Origin: Pantoea sp. Cy-639
Lineage (GTDB): Bacteria; Pseudomonadota; Gammaproteobacteria; Pseudomonadales; Pseudomonadaceae
Reading direction: 5' to 3'
DNA: 64,000 nucleotides
NCBI RefSeq assembly: GCF_011752525.1
Contig: NZ_VWXI01000001.1
Location: 423,355 to 487,354 of the forward strand
Shown here: piece after piece, positions 25,604-38,600 of the stretch
How positions within the stretch are numbered: the first letter of the stretch is position 1
How the letters are laid out: each line of letters opens with the position of its first letter
Notes under the pieces: model-generated
What the model saw: the letters and a program-made list of their open reading frames with translations, nothing else
What the model was told of the DNA's origin: nothing
Databases searched by the model: none
Translations under genes and position numbers: made by a program

Positions 25604-26266
25604 ATGCCCCGCCCCGGCCACCTGCTCACCATCGCCGTCGCAGCCGCAGCCTGCTATCTATATGCACTGGTCAGTGACAACGCTCTGCTCGGCCTGCTGG
25701 CCAAACCCATTCCAGTGCTCGCCCTGATTGCCTGGCTGAGCACCTCCCCCGATACGCTCTATCGCCGCTGGATCATGATCGGCCTGGGCTTTTCGGTACT
25801 CGGCGACATTCTGCTGGCAATCCCGCGCGAGCTGTTCGTGTTCGGCCTGGCCGCATTCCTCTGCGCCCACCTGGCCTACCTGCGCGGCTACTGCAACCTC
25901 ACGCGGCACCCGGCCTACCCTGCCCTGGCATTCGCCCTTCTTATCGGTGGGGCATTGTTCGGCCTGCTCGCCAGCCACGACCTCGGTCCACTGCTGCTCC
26001 CCGTGGCGCTGTATGCCCTGGCCATCGGCGCGATGCTCTGGCGCGCCCTCGCCTGCGGCGGGCTCGCAGCCCTGGGCGCCTGCGCCTTCGTGTTCTCCGA
26101 CAGCCTGATCGGCATCAACCGCTTCGTCAGCCCGTTTGCCGCCGCCGAGTACCTGATCATCCTCGCCTACTGGCTTGGCCAATGGCTGATTGCCGCGTCG
26201 GCGACTCGCGGCTCAATCGATAAAGTATTGATCCAGAGCGGTGCGCGAGGTGCCAATAGCTGCTAG
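25604..26266 (+). CDS. YhhN-family membrane protein (lysoplasmalogenase-like)
   Basis: A 220-residue inner-membrane protein with about seven or eight spans. The conserved YhhN blocks AKPIPVLALIAW, GLGFSVLGDILLAI and CAHLAYLRGY are visible. Relatives of this family (TMEM86) hydrolyse lysoplasmalogen, but for the bacterial proteins the role is not settled. The ATG at 25604 has an AAGGA site. It stands between aceA and the nuo operon, separated from both by terminator or long upstream regions. Confidence 0.82.
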   Translation: MPRPGHLLTIAVAAAACYLYALVSDNALLGLLAKPIPVLALIAWLSTSPDTLYRRWIMIGLGFSVLGDILLAIPRELFVFGLAAFLCAHLAYLRGYCNLTRHPAYPALAFALLIGGALFGLLASHDLGPLLLPVALYALAIGAMLWRALACGGLAALGACAFVFSDSLIGINRFVSPFAAAEYLIILAYWLGQWLIAASATRGSIDKVLIQSGARGANSC

Positions 26267-26647
26267 AACGAGCATTTTTTCAATTGGCAAGGGGGTGCGG
26301 CTGGCCAATGAACTTTGCAAGGCCCAGAAAGGCTAAATCAGTACAGCTCAAGTTAAATGATATTAATTATCATTACACAACTAGCCCGCCATTACGCCAT
26401 GCAAGAAACATAATTAACAAAACCGCACGCAATGCCCGAAACTCAAGGGTTTCAGCCAGTTACGAAAGATTTTTGTTCTTAAACCTACGAATAAATTTGC
26501 AACGGAAATTTTACTTGCACCAGGTTTACCCATAAAATCAGCGCGATTGATTCAGCTGCGACATTTGGTCACTGCGTCTGCGACACCACGTCGCCGCTCT
26601 ACATTTTTCAGATTGCAGAGCTGGGTCTCTGTATAAGGATTTCAAGC
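26267..26647. other. nuo upstream region, A+T-rich, no gene
   Basis: The 381-base region is clearly richer in A+T than its surroundings. It should hold the nuo promoter; no unique -35/-10 pair can be chosen by eye. A Fur-like box lies at 26358-26372. The open frame at 26284-26535 has no ribosome site and an unlikely composition. A small RNA in this region is possible but not shown. Confidence 0.55.
26358..26372. promoter_or_regulatory. Fur-like box upstream of nuo
   Basis: TGATATTAATTATCA matches the 7-1-7 Fur core TGATAATnATTATCA at 13 of 14 defined positions and is extended on both sides to AATGATA...TATCATT. It lies 276 bases before nuoA and 92 bases after the YhhN stop. A Fur site here would tie complex I, an iron-rich enzyme, or an unseen small RNA to iron supply. 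Confidence 0.55.
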
Positions 26648-27061
26648 ATGTCCGATTCGGTAGGTCTCATCGCCCACAACTGGGGCTTTGCCATCTTCCT
26701 CCTGGGTGTCGTCGGCCTGTGTGCCTTCATGCTCGGCCTGTCCAGCCTGCTCGGTAGCAAGGCCTGGGGTCGCGCCAAGAACGAACCCTTCGAATCCGGC
26801 ATGCTGCCCGTGGGCAGCGCCCGCCTGCGCCTCTCCGCCAAATTCTATCTGGTCGCGATGCTGTTCGTGATCTTCGATATCGAAGCCCTCTTCCTGTATG
26901 CATGGTCTGTGTCCGTCCGCGAAAGTGGCTGGACCGGATTCGTCGAAGCACTCGTTTTCATTGCAATTCTGTTGGCTGGTCTTGTCTACCTATGGCGCGT
27001 CGGGGCGCTCGATTGGGCTCCCGAAGGTCGCCGCAAGCGGCAAGCGAAGCTGAAACAATGA
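26648..27061 (+). CDS. nuoA: NADH-quinone oxidoreductase subunit A
   Basis: A 137-residue inner-membrane subunit of complex I with three membrane spans. [46 protein letters not shown] is the conserved core between spans 1 and 2, with the F-D-I-E-A-L-F motif. It is the first gene of a 13-gene nuo operon and is followed by nuoB after 9 bases. The start is preceded by AAGGATTT. Confidence 0.96.
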   Translation: MSDSVGLIAHNWGFAIFLLGVVGLCAFMLGLSSLLGSKAWGRAKNEPFESGMLPVGSARLRLSAKFYLVAMLFVIFDIEALFLYAWSVSVRESGWTGFVEALVFIAILLAGLVYLWRVGALDWAPEGRRKRQAKLKQ

Positions 27062-27070
27062 GGCTTTGGC

Positions 27071-27748
27071 ATGCAATACAATCTCACCAGAATCGATCCG
27101 GACGCACCCAACGAGCAGTATCCGGTCGGTGAACGGGAAACCGTCACCGATCAACTGCTGGAAGACCAGGTCCACAAGAACATCTTCATGGGCAAGCTCG
27201 AAGATGTCCTGCGTGGCGCGGTCAACTGGGGTCGCAAGAACTCCCTCTGGCCGTACAACTTCGGCCTTTCCTGCTGCTACGTGGAAATGACCACGGCCTT
27301 CACGGCACCCCACGACATCGCCCGCTTCGGCGCCGAAGTCATCCGGGCCTCGCCGCGTCAGGCCGACTTCATGGTCGTCGCCGGTACCTGCTTCGTCAAA
27401 ATGGCGCCGATCATCCAGCGCCTGTACGAGCAGATGCTCGAGCCGAAGTGGGTCATCTCCATGGGCTCGTGCGCCAACTCCGGTGGCATGTACGACATCT
27501 ACTCGGTCGTTCAGGGGGTCGACAAGTTCCTCCCCGTGGACGTCTACGTGCCTGGCTGCCCGCCACGCCCTGAGGCTTTCCTGCAAGGCTTGATGCTGCT
27601 GCAGGAGTCGATCGGCCAAGAGCGACGCCCGCTTTCCTGGGTTGTTGGCGATCAAGGCATCTACCGTGCCGAGATGCCCGCCCAGAAAGACCTGCGTCGC
27701 GAACAGCGCATTGCGGTAACCAACCTGCGCAGCCCCGACGAAGTCTGA
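27071..27748 (+). CDS. nuoB: NADH-quinone oxidoreductase subunit B
   Basis: A 225-residue peripheral subunit of complex I that carries the N2 4Fe-4S cluster next to the quinone site. The ligands are visible: SCCYVEM (tandem cysteines), GSCANSGG and GCPPRPE. It follows nuoA by 9 bases with GAGG upstream and precedes nuoCD by 79 bases. Confidence 0.97.
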   Translation: MQYNLTRIDPDAPNEQYPVGERETVTDQLLEDQVHKNIFMGKLEDVLRGAVNWGRKNSLWPYNFGLSCCYVEMTTAFTAPHDIARFGAEVIRASPRQADFMVVAGTCFVKMAPIIQRLYEQMLEPKWVISMGSCANSGGMYDIYSVVQGVDKFLPVDVYVPGCPPRPEAFLQGLMLLQESIGQERRPLSWVVGDQGIYRAEMPAQKDLRREQRIAVTNLRSPDEV

Positions 27749-27809
27749 TCCAGCGACCTGCCGCCCGCTCCCCAAGGAGCCGGCGGCCTGGCTTCATTCT
27801 TAACGCTGA

Positions 27810-29609
<1,800 letters not shown>

Positions 29610-29611
29610 GC

Positions 29612-30109
29612 ATGAACAGCACGCTTATCCAAACCGACCGTTTCGCCCTGAGCGAGACCGAGCGCTCGGCCATCGAGCACGAGATGCACCACTACGAGGA
29701 CCCGCGCGCGGCGTCCATCGAAGCCCTGAAGATCGTCCAGAAGGAACGTGGCTGGGTGCCGGACGGCGCCATCTACGCCATCGGCGAAGTGCTGGGCATC
29801 CCCGCCAGCGACGTCGAGGGCGTGGCCACCTTCTATAGCCAGATCTTCCGCCAGCCGGTCGGCCGCCACATCATCCGCGTGTGCGACAGCATGGTCTGCT
29901 ACATCGGCGGCCACGAGTCCGTGGTCAGCCAGATCCAGAGCGAGCTGGGCATCGGCCTCGGCCAGACCACTGCCGACGGGCGCTTCACCCTGCTGCCGGT
30001 GTGCTGCCTGGGCAACTGCGACAAGGCCCCGGCGCTGATGATCGACGACGACACCTTCGGTGACGTGCAGCCGGCTGGCGTCTCCAAACTGCTGGAGGGT
30101 TACGTATGA
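29612..30109 (+). CDS. nuoE: NADH-quinone oxidoreductase subunit E
   Basis: A 165-residue thioredoxin-fold subunit with a 2Fe-2S cluster (N1a). The cysteine ligands are in [12 protein letters not shown] and later [11 protein letters not shown]. It follows nuoCD by two bases, and its stop overlaps the nuoF start by four bases (ATGA), which indicates translational coupling. Confidence 0.96.
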   Translation: MNSTLIQTDRFALSETERSAIEHEMHHYEDPRAASIEALKIVQKERGWVPDGAIYAIGEVLGIPASDVEGVATFYSQIFRQPVGRHIIRVCDSMVCYIGGHESVVSQIQSELGIGLGQTTADGRFTLLPVCCLGNCDKAPALMIDDDTFGDVQPAGVSKLLEGYV

Positions 30110-31467
30110 CCATCACTTCCTTCGGCCCGGCCAACCGCATCGCGCGCACGGCCGAAACCCACCCGCTGACCTGGCGCCTGCGTGACGACGGCGAGCCGGT
30201 CTGGCTGGCCGAGTACCAGTCGAAGAACGGTTATGCCGCCGCGCGCAAGGCGCTGGCCGACATGTCCGCCGACGACATCGTCCAGAACGTCAAGGACTCC
30301 GGCCTCAAGGGCCGTGGCGGCGCGGGCTTCCCCACTGGCGTGAAGTGGGGCCTGATGCCCAAGGACGAGTCCATGAACATCCGCTACCTGCTGTGCAACG
30401 CGGATGAAATGGAGCCCAACACCTGGAAGGACCGCATGCTGATGGAGCAACAGCCCCATCTGCTGGTCGAGGGCATGCTGATCAGCGCCCGCGCCCTGAA
30501 GGCCTACCGTGGCTACATCTTCCTGCGCGGCGAGTACACCACCGCGGCGAAGAACCTCAACCGCGCCATTGACGAAGCCAAGGCCGCCGGCCTGCTGGGC
30601 AAGAACATCCTGGGCAGCGGTTTCGATTTCGAGCTGTTCGTGCACACCGGTGCCGGGCGCTATATCTGCGGTGAAGAAACCGCGCTGATCAACTCGCTGG
30701 AAGGCCGCCGCGCCAACCCACGCTCCAAGCCGCCCTTCCCTGCCGCCGTCGGCGTGTGGGGCAAGCCGACCTGCGTGAACAACGTCGAGACCCTGTGCAA
30801 CGTGCCGGCCATCGTCGCCAACGGCAACGACTGGTACAAGTCGCTGGCCCGTGAAGGCAGCGAAGACCACGGCACCAAGCTGATGGGCTTCTCCGGCAAG
30901 GTGAAGAATCCTGGCCTGTGGGAACTGCCGTTCGGCGTCACCGCCCGCGAGCTGTTCGAAGACTACGCCGGTGGCATGCGCGACGGCTTCAAGCTCAAGT
31001 GCTGGCAGCCAGGCGGCGCCGGCACCGGCTTCCTGCTGCCCGAGCACCTCGATGCGCAGATGTACGCCGGCGGCATCGCCAAGGTCGGCACCCGCATGGG
31101 TACCGGCCTGGCCATGGCGGTGGACGACAGCGTCAACATGGTTTCGCTGCTGCGCAACATGGAAGAGTTCTTCGCCCGCGAGTCGTGCGGCTGGTGCACA
31201 CCGTGCCGTGACGGCCTGCCGTGGAGCGTGAAGATGCTCCGCGCCCTGGAGAAAGGCCAGGGCCGCGCCGAAGACATCGAGACCCTGCTGGGTCTGGTCA
31301 ACTTCCTCGGCCCAGGCCGTACCTTCTGTGCTCACGCACCAGGTGCCGTTGAGCCGCTGGGCAGTGCCATCAAGTACTTCCGTTCGGAGTTCGAGGCCGG
31401 TGTCGCGCCCGAAAGCGCCGACACCCTGCGCCCGAACCTGGCGAAACCGATTGTGGTAGGCGCATAA
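30106..31467 (+). CDS. nuoF: NADH-quinone oxidoreductase subunit F
   Basis: A 453-residue subunit that binds NADH and FMN and carries the N3 4Fe-4S cluster. [14 protein letters not shown] is the NADH/FMN glycine-rich region, [19 protein letters not shown] contacts FMN, and [12 protein letters not shown] supplies three cluster cysteines, with a fourth in TFCAHAPGA. It overlaps nuoE by four bases. A 132-base gap with a stem follows before nuoG. Confidence 0.97.
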   Translation: MTITSFGPANRIARTAETHPLTWRLRDDGEPVWLAEYQSKNGYAAARKALADMSADDIVQNVKDSGLKGRGGAGFPTGVKWGLMPKDESMNIRYLLCNADEMEPNTWKDRMLMEQQPHLLVEGMLISARALKAYRGYIFLRGEYTTAAKNLNRAIDEAKAAGLLGKNILGSGFDFELFVHTGAGRYICGEETALINSLEGRRANPRSKPPFPAAVGVWGKPTCVNNVETLCNVPAIVANGNDWYKSLAREGSEDHGTKLMGFSGKVKNPGLWELPFGVTARELFEDYAGGMRDGFKLKCWQPGGAGTGFLLPEHLDAQMYAGGIAKVGTRMGTGLAMAVDDSVNMVSLLRNMEEFFARESCGWCTPCRDGLPWSVKMLRALEKGQGRAEDIETLLGLVNFLGPGRTFCAHAPGAVEPLGSAIKYFRSEFEAGVAPESADTLRPNLAKPIVVGA

Positions 31468-31478
31468 CAAGATAGACC

Positions 31479-31500
31479 GCGGGTGGTCCGTGCCACCCGC
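31479..31500 (+). promoter_or_regulatory. Stem-loop in the nuoF-nuoG gap
   Basis: GCGGGTGG and CCACCCGC form an 8-base-pair stem around TCCGTG. There is no T-run. It stands in a 132-base gap inside an operon whose other junctions are mostly below 15 bases, so it may be an RNA processing or stability element. Further short inverted repeats (CCGGCCGG near 31508 and CCCGC/GCGGG near 31567) follow. Confidence 0.45.
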
Positions 31501-31599
31501 CAGCCTGCCGGCCGGCCCGCATGACGCGTGGCGTGCCGCAGGCCCACCGATTTCCATTAGCCACGCCCGCTCACGCGGGCCAACGAAGAACTTTGAACC

Positions 31600-34314
31600 A
31601 TGGCCACTATCCACGTAGACGGCAAAGCGCTCGAAGTCAACGGTGCGGACAACCTGTTACAGGCCTGTCTGTCGCTCGGCCTCGACATCCCCTATTTCTG
31701 CTGGCACCCGGCGCTCGGTAGCGTCGGTGCCTGCCGGCAGTGCGCGGTCAAGCAGTACACCGACGAGAACGACACCCGTGGTCGTATCGTCATGTCCTGC
31801 ATGACCCCGGCCTCCGACGGCACCTGGATCTCCATCGACGATGACGAGTCCAAGGCGTTTCGCGCCAGCGTCGTCGAATGGCTGATGACCAACCACCCGC
31901 ACGACTGCCCGGTGTGCGAGGAAGGCGGTCACTGCCACCTGCAGGACATGACGGTAATGACCGGCCACAACGAGCGCCGCTACCGTTTCACCAAGCGTAC
32001 CCACCAGAACCAGGACCTCGGCCCGTTCATCGCCCACGAGATGAACCGCTGCATCGCCTGCTACCGCTGCGTGCGCTACTACAAGGACTACGCCGGCGGT
32101 ACCGACCTGGGCGTGTACGGCGCCCATGACAACGTGTACTTCGGCCGCGTCGAAGACGGCGTGCTGGAAAGCGAGTTCTCCGGCAACCTCACCGAGGTCT
32201 GCCCGACCGGTGTGTTCACCGACAAGACCCACTCCGAGCGCTACAACCGCAAGTGGGACATGCAGTTCGCCCCGAGCATCTGCCACGGCTGCTCCAGCGG
32301 CTGCAACATCAGCCCGGGCGAGCGCTACGGCGAGCTGCGCCGCATCGAGAACCGCTTCAACGGCTCGGTGAACCAGTACTTCCTGTGCGACCGTGGCCGC
32401 TTCGGCTATGGCTACGTCAACCGCAAGGACCGCCCACGCCAGCCACTGCTGGCCGATGGCACCAAGCTGGGCCTGGACGCCGCCCTGGACAAGGCCGCCG
32501 ACCTGCTGCGCGGCCGTACCATCGTCGGTATCGGCTCGCCGCGCGCCAGCCTCGAGAGCAACTACGGCCTGCGCGAACTGGTCGGTGCCGAGTACTTCTA
32601 CTCGGGCATGGAAGCCGGTGAGCTGGCCCGCGTGCGCCTGGTTCTGGACGTGCTGAACAACAGCCCGCTGCCGGTCCCTACCCTGCGCGATATCGAAGAC
32701 CACGACGCCGTATTCGTCCTCGGTGAAGACCTGACCCAGACCGCTGCCCGCGTCGCCCTGGCCGTGCGCCAGGCCACCAAGGGCAAGGCCGAGGCCATGG
32801 CCGACGCCATGCGCGTACAGCCTTGGCTGGACGCTGCGGTGAAGAACATCGGCCAGCACGCGCTGTACCCGCTGTTCATCGCCTCGCTGGCCGAGACCAA
32901 GCTGGACGACGTCGCCGAAGAGTGCGTGCACGCCGCCCCGGCTGACCTGGCCCGCATCGGTTTCGCCGTGGCTCACGCCATCGATCCGAGCGCCCCGGCC
33001 GTCGAAGGCCTGGACGCCGAAGCCAAGGCCCTGGCCCAGCGCATCGCCGATGCCCTGGTCGCCGCCAACCGCCCGCTGGTGGTCGCCGGTACCTCGCTCA
33101 CCGACCCGGCGCTGATCGAAGCCGCCGCCAACATCGCCAAGGCCCTCAAGCTGCGCGAGAAGAACGGTTCGTTGAGCCTGGTCGTTCCTGAGGCCAACAG
33201 CCTCGGCATGGCCATGCTCGGCGGCGAGTCCGTCGATGCCGCGCTGGACGCGGTGATCAGCGGCAAGGCCGACGCCATCGTCGTGCTGGAAAACGACCTG
33301 TATACCCGCGTGCCGGCCGCCAAGGTCGATGCCGCCCTGGCCGCCGCCAAGGTGGTGATCGTCGCCGACCACTCCAAGACCGCGACCAGCGACCGAGCCC
33401 ACCTGGTGCTGCCGGCTGCTTCGTTCGCCGAAGGCGACGGCACCCTGGTCAGCCAGGAAGGCCGTGCCCAGCGCTTCTTCCAGGTGTTCGACCCGCAATA
33501 CCTGGACAGCGGCATCCTGGTTCACGAAGGCTGGCGCTGGATGCACGCCCTGCGTGCGACCCTGCTGAACAAGCCGGTGGACTGGACCCAGCTCGACCAC
33601 GTCACCAGCGCCTGCGCCGAAGCCGCCCCGCAACTGGCCGGCATCGTCAACGCCGCGCCAAGCGCCGCGTTCCGCATCAAGGGCATGAAACTGGCCCGCG
33701 AACCGCTGCGCTACTCCGGCCGTACCGCCATGCGCGCCAACATCAGCGTGCACGAACCCCGTACCCCGCAGGACAAGGACACCGCGTTCGCCTTCTCCAT
33801 GGAAGGCTACTCGGGCTCGGCCGAACCGCGCCAGCAGGTACCGTTCGCCTGGTCGCCGGGCTGGAACTCGCCGCAGGCCTGGAACAAGTTCCAGGACGAA
33901 GTCGGCGGCCACCTGCGTGCCGGTGATCCGGGCGTGCGCCTGATCGAATCGCAAGGCGACCGCCTGCACTGGTTCAACGCCATTCCGGGCGCGTTCAACC
34001 CGGCCCGTGGCACCTGGACCGCAGTACCGTTCTTCCACCTGTTCGGCAGCGAAGAGAGTTCCTCGCGCGCCGCCCCGGTGCAGGAGCGCATCCCGGCCGC
34101 CTACGTGGCCCTGGCCAAGTCCGAGGCCGACCGCCTGGGCGTCAACGAAGGCGCGCTGCTGAGCCTGAACGTCGCCGGTGTTTCGCTGCGTCTGCCGCTG
34201 CGTATCAATGAAGAACTGGGCGCTGGCCTGGTTGCGTTGCCCAAAGGCCTGGCCGGCATTCCGCCCGCCATCTTCGGTGCATCCGTCGAAGGTCTGCAGG
34301 AGGCAGCACAATGA
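31600..34314 (+). CDS. nuoG: NADH-quinone oxidoreductase subunit G
   Basis: A 904-residue iron-sulfur subunit of complex I. The N-terminal ferredoxin-like domain (about 1-80) has the 2Fe-2S ligands in [17 protein letters not shown]; further ligands are [15 protein letters not shown] (His-Cys type, N5), CIACYRC and CPTG (N4), and CHGCSSGCN...LCDRG (N7). The rest is molybdopterin-oxidoreductase-like without cofactor. It has a start at 31600 with GAAGAA upstream and overlaps nuoH by four bases. Confidence 0.97.
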   Translation: MATIHVDGKALEVNGADNLLQACLSLGLDIPYFCWHPALGSVGACRQCAVKQYTDENDTRGRIVMSCMTPASDGTWISIDDDESKAFRASVVEWLMTNHPHDCPVCEEGGHCHLQDMTVMTGHNERRYRFTKRTHQNQDLGPFIAHEMNRCIACYRCVRYYKDYAGGTDLGVYGAHDNVYFGRVEDGVLESEFSGNLTEVCPTGVFTDKTHSERYNRKWDMQFAPSICHGCSSGCNISPGERYGELRRIENRFNGSVNQYFLCDRGRFGYGYVNRKDRPRQPLLADGTKLGLDAALDKAADLLRGRTIVGIGSPRASLESNYGLRELVGAEYFYSGMEAGELARVRLVLDVLNNSPLPVPTLRDIEDHDAVFVLGEDLTQTAARVALAVRQATKGKAEAMADAMRVQPWLDAAVKNIGQHALYPLFIASLAETKLDDVAEECVHAAPADLARIGFAVAHAIDPSAPAVEGLDAEAKALAQRIADALVAANRPLVVAGTSLTDPALIEAAANIAKALKLREKNGSLSLVVPEANSLGMAMLGGESVDAALDAVISGKADAIVVLENDLYTRVPAAKVDAALAAAKVVIVADHSKTATSDRAHLVLPAASFAEGDGTLVSQEGRAQRFFQVFDPQYLDSGILVHEGWRWMHALRATLLNKPVDWTQLDHVTSACAEAAPQLAGIVNAAPSAAFRIKGMKLAREPLRYSGRTAMRANISVHEPRTPQDKDTAFAFSMEGYSGSAEPRQQVPFAWSPGWNSPQAWNKFQDEVGGHLRAGDPGVRLIESQGDRLHWFNAIPGAFNPARGTWTAVPFFHLFGSEESSSRAAPVQERIPAAYVALAKSEADRLGVNEGALLSLNVAGVSLRLPLRINEELGAGLVALPKGLAGIPPAIFGASVEGLQEAAQ

Positions 34315-35318
34315 GCTGGTTCACCCCCGAAGTGATCGATGTGATCCTCACCGTGGTCCGGGCCATCGTCGTCCTGCTGGCGGTGGTGGTCTGCGGCGCG
34401 CTGCTCAGCTTCGTCGAACGTCGTCTGCTGGGCTGGTGGCAGGACCGCTATGGCCCGAACCGCGTCGGCCCGTACGGCATGTTCCAGATCGCCGCCGACA
34501 TGCTGAAGATGTTCTTCAAGGAAGACTGGAACCCGCCCTTCGTCGATCGCATGATCTTCACCCTGGCACCGGTGGTGGCCATGAGCGCCCTGCTGATCGC
34601 CTTCTGCGTGATTCCGATCACCCCGCTGTGGGGCGTCGCCGACCTGAACATCGGCCTGCTGTTCTTCTTCGCCATGGCCGGTCTGTCGGTCTACGCCGTG
34701 CTGTTCGCCGGCTGGTCGTCGAACAACAAGTACGCCCTGCTCGGCAGCCTGCGGGCCTCGGCGCAGACCGTGTCGTACGAAGTGTTCCTGGGCCTGGCGC
34801 TGATGGGCGTGGTGGTGCAGGTGGGTTCGTTCAACATGCGCGACATCGTTGAATACCAGGCCAACAACCTGTGGTTCATCATTCCGCAGTTCTTCGGCTT
34901 CTGCACCTTCTTCATCGCTGGCGTCGCCGTGACCCACCGTCACCCGTTCGACCAGCCAGAAGCGGAACAGGAACTGGCCGACGGCTACCACATCGAATAT
35001 GCCGGCATGAAATGGGGCATGTTCTTCGTCGGCGAGTACATCGGCATCATCCTCATCTCGGCGCTGCTGGTCACTCTGTTCTTCGGCGGCTGGCACGGTC
35101 CGTTCGGCATCCTGCCGCAACTGTCGTTCCTGTGGTTCGCCCTGAAGACCGCGTTCTTCATCATGCTGTTCATCCTGCTGCGCGCCTCGATCCCGCGCCC
35201 ACGCTATGACCAGGTGATGGACTTCAGCTGGAAGTTCTGCCTGCCGCTGACCCTGATCAATTTGCTGGTGACCGCTGCGATCGTGCTCTACAACACGCCA
35301 GCCGTCGCGGCCCAGTGA
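34311..35318 (+). CDS. nuoH: NADH-quinone oxidoreductase subunit H
   Basis: A 335-residue membrane subunit with about eight spans that forms the quinone entry site together with NuoB and Nuo[25 protein letters not shown] and [14 protein letters not shown] are conserved blocks. The start overlaps the nuoG stop by four bases. Confidence 0.97.
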   Translation: MSWFTPEVIDVILTVVRAIVVLLAVVVCGALLSFVERRLLGWWQDRYGPNRVGPYGMFQIAADMLKMFFKEDWNPPFVDRMIFTLAPVVAMSALLIAFCVIPITPLWGVADLNIGLLFFFAMAGLSVYAVLFAGWSSNNKYALLGSLRASAQTVSYEVFLGLALMGVVVQVGSFNMRDIVEYQANNLWFIIPQFFGFCTFFIAGVAVTHRHPFDQPEAEQELADGYHIEYAGMKWGMFFVGEYIGIILISALLVTLFFGGWHGPFGILPQLSFLWFALKTAFFIMLFILLRASIPRPRYDQVMDFSWKFCLPLTLINLLVTAAIVLYNTPAVAAQ

Positions 35319-35329
35319 GGATTTGACCC

Positions 35330-35878
35330 ATGTTCAAGTATATCGGCGACATCGTTAAGGGCACCGGCACACAGCTGCGCAGCCTGGCCATGGTGTTCTC
35401 CCACGGGTTCCGCAAGCGCGACACCCTGCAGTACCCCGAAGAACCCGTATACCTGCCGCCGCGCTACCGCGGCCGCATCGTCCTCACCCGCGACCCCGAC
35501 GGCGAGGAGCGCTGCGTGGCGTGCAACCTCTGCGCGGTGGCCTGCCCGGTCGGCTGCATCTCGCTGCAGAAGGCCGAGACCGAGGACGGCCGTTGGTACC
35601 CCGAGTTCTTCCGCATCAACTTCTCGCGCTGCATCTTCTGCGGCCTGTGTGAAGAGGCGTGCCCGACCACCGCGATCCAGCTGACTCCGGATTTCGAAAT
35701 GGCCGAGTTCAAGCGTCAGGACCTGGTGTACGAGAAAGAAGATCTGCTGATCTCCGGCCCCGGCAAGAACCCTGACTACAACTTCTACCGTGTTGCGGGT
35801 ATGGCCATCGCTGGCAAGCCGAAGGGCTCTGCGCAGAACGAAGCCGAGCCGATCAACGTGAAGAGCTTGCTCCCATAA
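35330..35878 (+). CDS. nuoI: NADH-quinone oxidoreductase subunit I
   Basis: A 182-residue 8Fe ferredoxin-type subunit with two 4Fe-4S clusters (N6a and N6b): [15 protein letters not shown] and [16 protein letters not shown]. It joins the peripheral and membrane arms. It follows nuoH by 11 bases and has the typical C-terminal amphipathic end. Confidence 0.97.
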   Translation: MFKYIGDIVKGTGTQLRSLAMVFSHGFRKRDTLQYPEEPVYLPPRYRGRIVLTRDPDGEERCVACNLCAVACPVGCISLQKAETEDGRWYPEFFRINFSRCIFCGLCEEACPTTAIQLTPDFEMAEFKRQDLVYEKEDLLISGPGKNPDYNFYRVAGMAIAGKPKGSAQNEAEPINVKSLLP

Positions 35879-35888
35879 GGACAGAAAG

Positions 35889-36389
35889 ATGGAATTCGCT
35901 TTCTACTTCGCATCCGGGATCGCCGTGGTCTCCACTCTTCGAGTGGTGACCGGCACCAACCCCGTGCACGCCCTGCTCTACCTGATCATTTCGCTGATTT
36001 CCGTGGCGATGATCTTCTTCTCCCTCGGTGCGCCGTTCGCCGGCGCCCTGGAAGTGATCGCCTACGCCGGCGCCATCATGGTGCTGTTCGTCTTCGTGGT
36101 GATGATGCTCAACCTCGGGCCGGCTTCGGTCGCCCAGGAGCGTGGCTGGCTCAAGCCGGGCATCTGGGCCGGGCCGGTGATCCTCGCCGCCCTGCTGCTG
36201 CTGGAGCTGCTGTACGTGCTGTTCGTCACCCCGAGTGGCGCAGCCATCAGCGGTACCACCGTCAGCCCGAAAGAAGTGGGCATCAGCCTGTTCGGGCCGT
36301 ACTTGCTGGTGGTCGAACTGGCGTCGATGCTGCTGCTCGCGGCCGCCGTCACCGCCTTCCACCTGGGCCGCAACGAGGCGAAGGAGTAA
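35889..36389 (+). CDS. nuoJ: NADH-quinone oxidoreductase subunit J
   Basis: A 166-residue membrane subunit with five spans. [51 protein letters not shown] is the conserved core, including the Glu of span 2-3 used in the proton path. Start has AGGACAG-like purines upstream. It is three bases before nuoK. Confidence 0.96.
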   Translation: MEFAFYFASGIAVVSTLRVVTGTNPVHALLYLIISLISVAMIFFSLGAPFAGALEVIAYAGAIMVLFVFVVMMLNLGPASVAQERGWLKPGIWAGPVILAALLLLELLYVLFVTPSGAAISGTTVSPKEVGISLFGPYLLVVELASMLLLAAAVTAFHLGRNEAKE

Positions 36390-36392
36390 ATC

Positions 36393-36701
36393 ATGGGTGC
36401 TATCCCTCTCGAGCATGGTCTGGCAGTCGCCGGCATCCTGTTCTGCTTAGGTCTGGTCGGGCTGATGGTCCGCCGCAACATCCTCTTCGTGCTCATGAGC
36501 CTGGAAGTCATGATGAACGCCTCCGCACTGGCGTTCATCGTCGCCGGTGCCCGTTGGGTCCAGCCCGACGGCCAGGTGATGTTCATTCTGGTGATCAGCC
36601 TGGCAGCCGCCGAGGCCAGCATTGGCCTGGCGATCCTGCTGCAGCTGTATCGCCGCTTCCACACTCTCGACATCGATGCTGCCAGTGAGATGCGCGGATG
36701 A
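36393..36701 (+). CDS. nuoK: NADH-quinone oxidoreductase subunit K
   Basis: A 102-residue membrane subunit with three spans and the conserved membrane glutamates (in [13 protein letters not shown] and [13 protein letters not shown]). It overlaps nuoL by four bases (36698-36701). Confidence 0.96.
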
Positions 36702-38551
36702 ACCTTCTCTTCCTGACTTTCGTCTTTCCCCTGATCGGCTTCCTGCTGCTGTCGTTCTCCCGCGGGCGGTTCTCGGAGAATCTGTCCGCGCTGATCGGCG
36801 TCGGCTCGGTGGGCCTCTCGGCGGCCGTGGCCGCCTACGTGATCTGGCAGTTCAACGTCGCCCCGCCTGAAGGTGGCGCGTACAGCCAGTTGCTGTGGCA
36901 GTGGATGTCGGTGGACGGCTTCGCGCCGAACTTCACCCTGTACCTGGACGGCCTGTCGGTGACCATGCTCGGCGTGGTCACCGGCGTCGGCTTCCTGATC
37001 CACCTGTTCGCCTCCTGGTACATGCGTGGCGAAGCCGGCTACTCGCGCTTCTTCTCGTACACCAACCTGTTCATCGCCAGCATGCTGTTCCTGATCCTCG
37101 GCGATAACCTGCTGTTCATCTACTTCGGCTGGGAAGGCGTGGGCCTGTGCTCGTACCTGTTGATCGGTTTCTACTACAGCAACCGCAACAACGGTAACGC
37201 AGCACTCAAGGCCTTCATCGTCACCCGCATCGGCGACGTGTTCATGGCCATCGGCCTGTTCATCCTGTTCGCCCAGCTGGGCACCCTGAACGTGCAGGAA
37301 CTGCTGGTGCTGGCACCGCAGAAGTTCAAGGCCGGCGACACCTGGATGGTGCTGGCGACCCTGATGCTGCTGGGTGGCGCGGTCGGTAAGTCGGCGCAGC
37401 TGCCGCTGCAGACCTGGCTGGCCGACGCGATGGCCGGCCCGACTCCGGTCTCGGCGCTGATCCACGCGGCGACCATGGTGACCGCGGGCGTGTACCTGAT
37501 CGCCCGTACCAACGGTCTGTTCCTGCTGGCCCCGGACATCCTCCACCTGGTCGGTGTCGTCGGTGGCGTGACCCTGGTCCTGGCCGGCTTCGCCGCGCTG
37601 GTACAGACCGACATCAAGCGTATCCTCGCCTACTCGACCATGAGCCAGATCGGCTACATGTTCCTGGCCCTGGGCGTGGGTGCCTGGGACGCGGCGATCT
37701 TCCACCTGATGACCCACGCCTTCTTCAAGGCCCTGCTGTTCCTTGCCTCGGGTGCGGTGATCGTTGCCTGCCACCACGAGCAGAACATCTTCAAGATGGG
37801 CGGCCTGTGGAAGAAGCTGCCGCTGGCCTATGCCAGCTTCGTGGTCGGTGGCGCTGCCCTGGCCGCCCTGCCGATCCTGACCGTGGGCTTCTACTCCAAG
37901 GACGAGATCCTCTGGGAAGCCTTCGCCAGCGGCAACACCGGCCTGCTGTACGCCGGCCTGGTCGGCGCGTTCATGACCTCGCTGTACACCTTCCGCCTGA
38001 TCTTCATCGCCTTCCACGGCGAAGCGAAGACCGAAGCCCATGCCGGCCACGGCATCAGCCACTGGCTGCCGCTGGGCGTGCTGATCGTGCTGTCGACCTT
38101 CATCGGCGCCTGGATCCACCCGCCGCTGGCAGGCGTGCTGCCTGAGAGCGCCGGCCATGCCGGTGGCGAAGCCAAGCACTCGCTGGAAATCGCCTCGGGC
38201 GCCATCGCCGTCGCCGGTATCCTGCTGTCGGCCCTGCTGTTCCTGGGCAAGCGCCGTTTCGTCAGCGCCATCGCCAACAGCAGCATCGGTCGCGTCCTGT
38301 CGGCCTGGTGGTTCGCCGCCTGGGGCTTCGACTGGATCTACGACAAGCTGTTCGTCAAACCTTACCTGCTGATCAGCCACATCCTGCGCAAGGATCCGGT
38401 CGACCGCAGCATTGGCCTCATTCCTCGCCTGGCTCGCGGCGGTCACGTCGCCATGAGCAAGACCGAGACTGGCCAGCTGCGCTGGTACACCGCCTCGATC
38501 GCCGTCGGTGCCGTTCTGGTACTCGGTGCCGTGGTAGTAGCGGCGGTATGA
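36698..38551 (+). CDS. nuoL: NADH-quinone oxidoreductase subunit L
   Basis: A 617-residue antiporter-like membrane subunit that pumps protons, with about 16 spans and the long lateral helix. [54 protein letters not shown] and the [10 protein letters not shown] block carry the conserved charged residues. It overlaps nuoK by four bases. Confidence 0.97.
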
Positions 38552-38600
38552 CCATGAACTTTGCGAACCTTGCGACTCTGCGAAAGGAAACGAACCCGTC

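Noticed and set aside
23776..25632. Long minus-strand frame over aceA
   Set aside because: It is the mirror of a high-GC coding sequence with strong third-position bias and has no family features.
26284..26535. 83-residue open frame upstream of nuo
   Set aside because: A+T-rich regulatory stretch, odd composition and no ribosome site.
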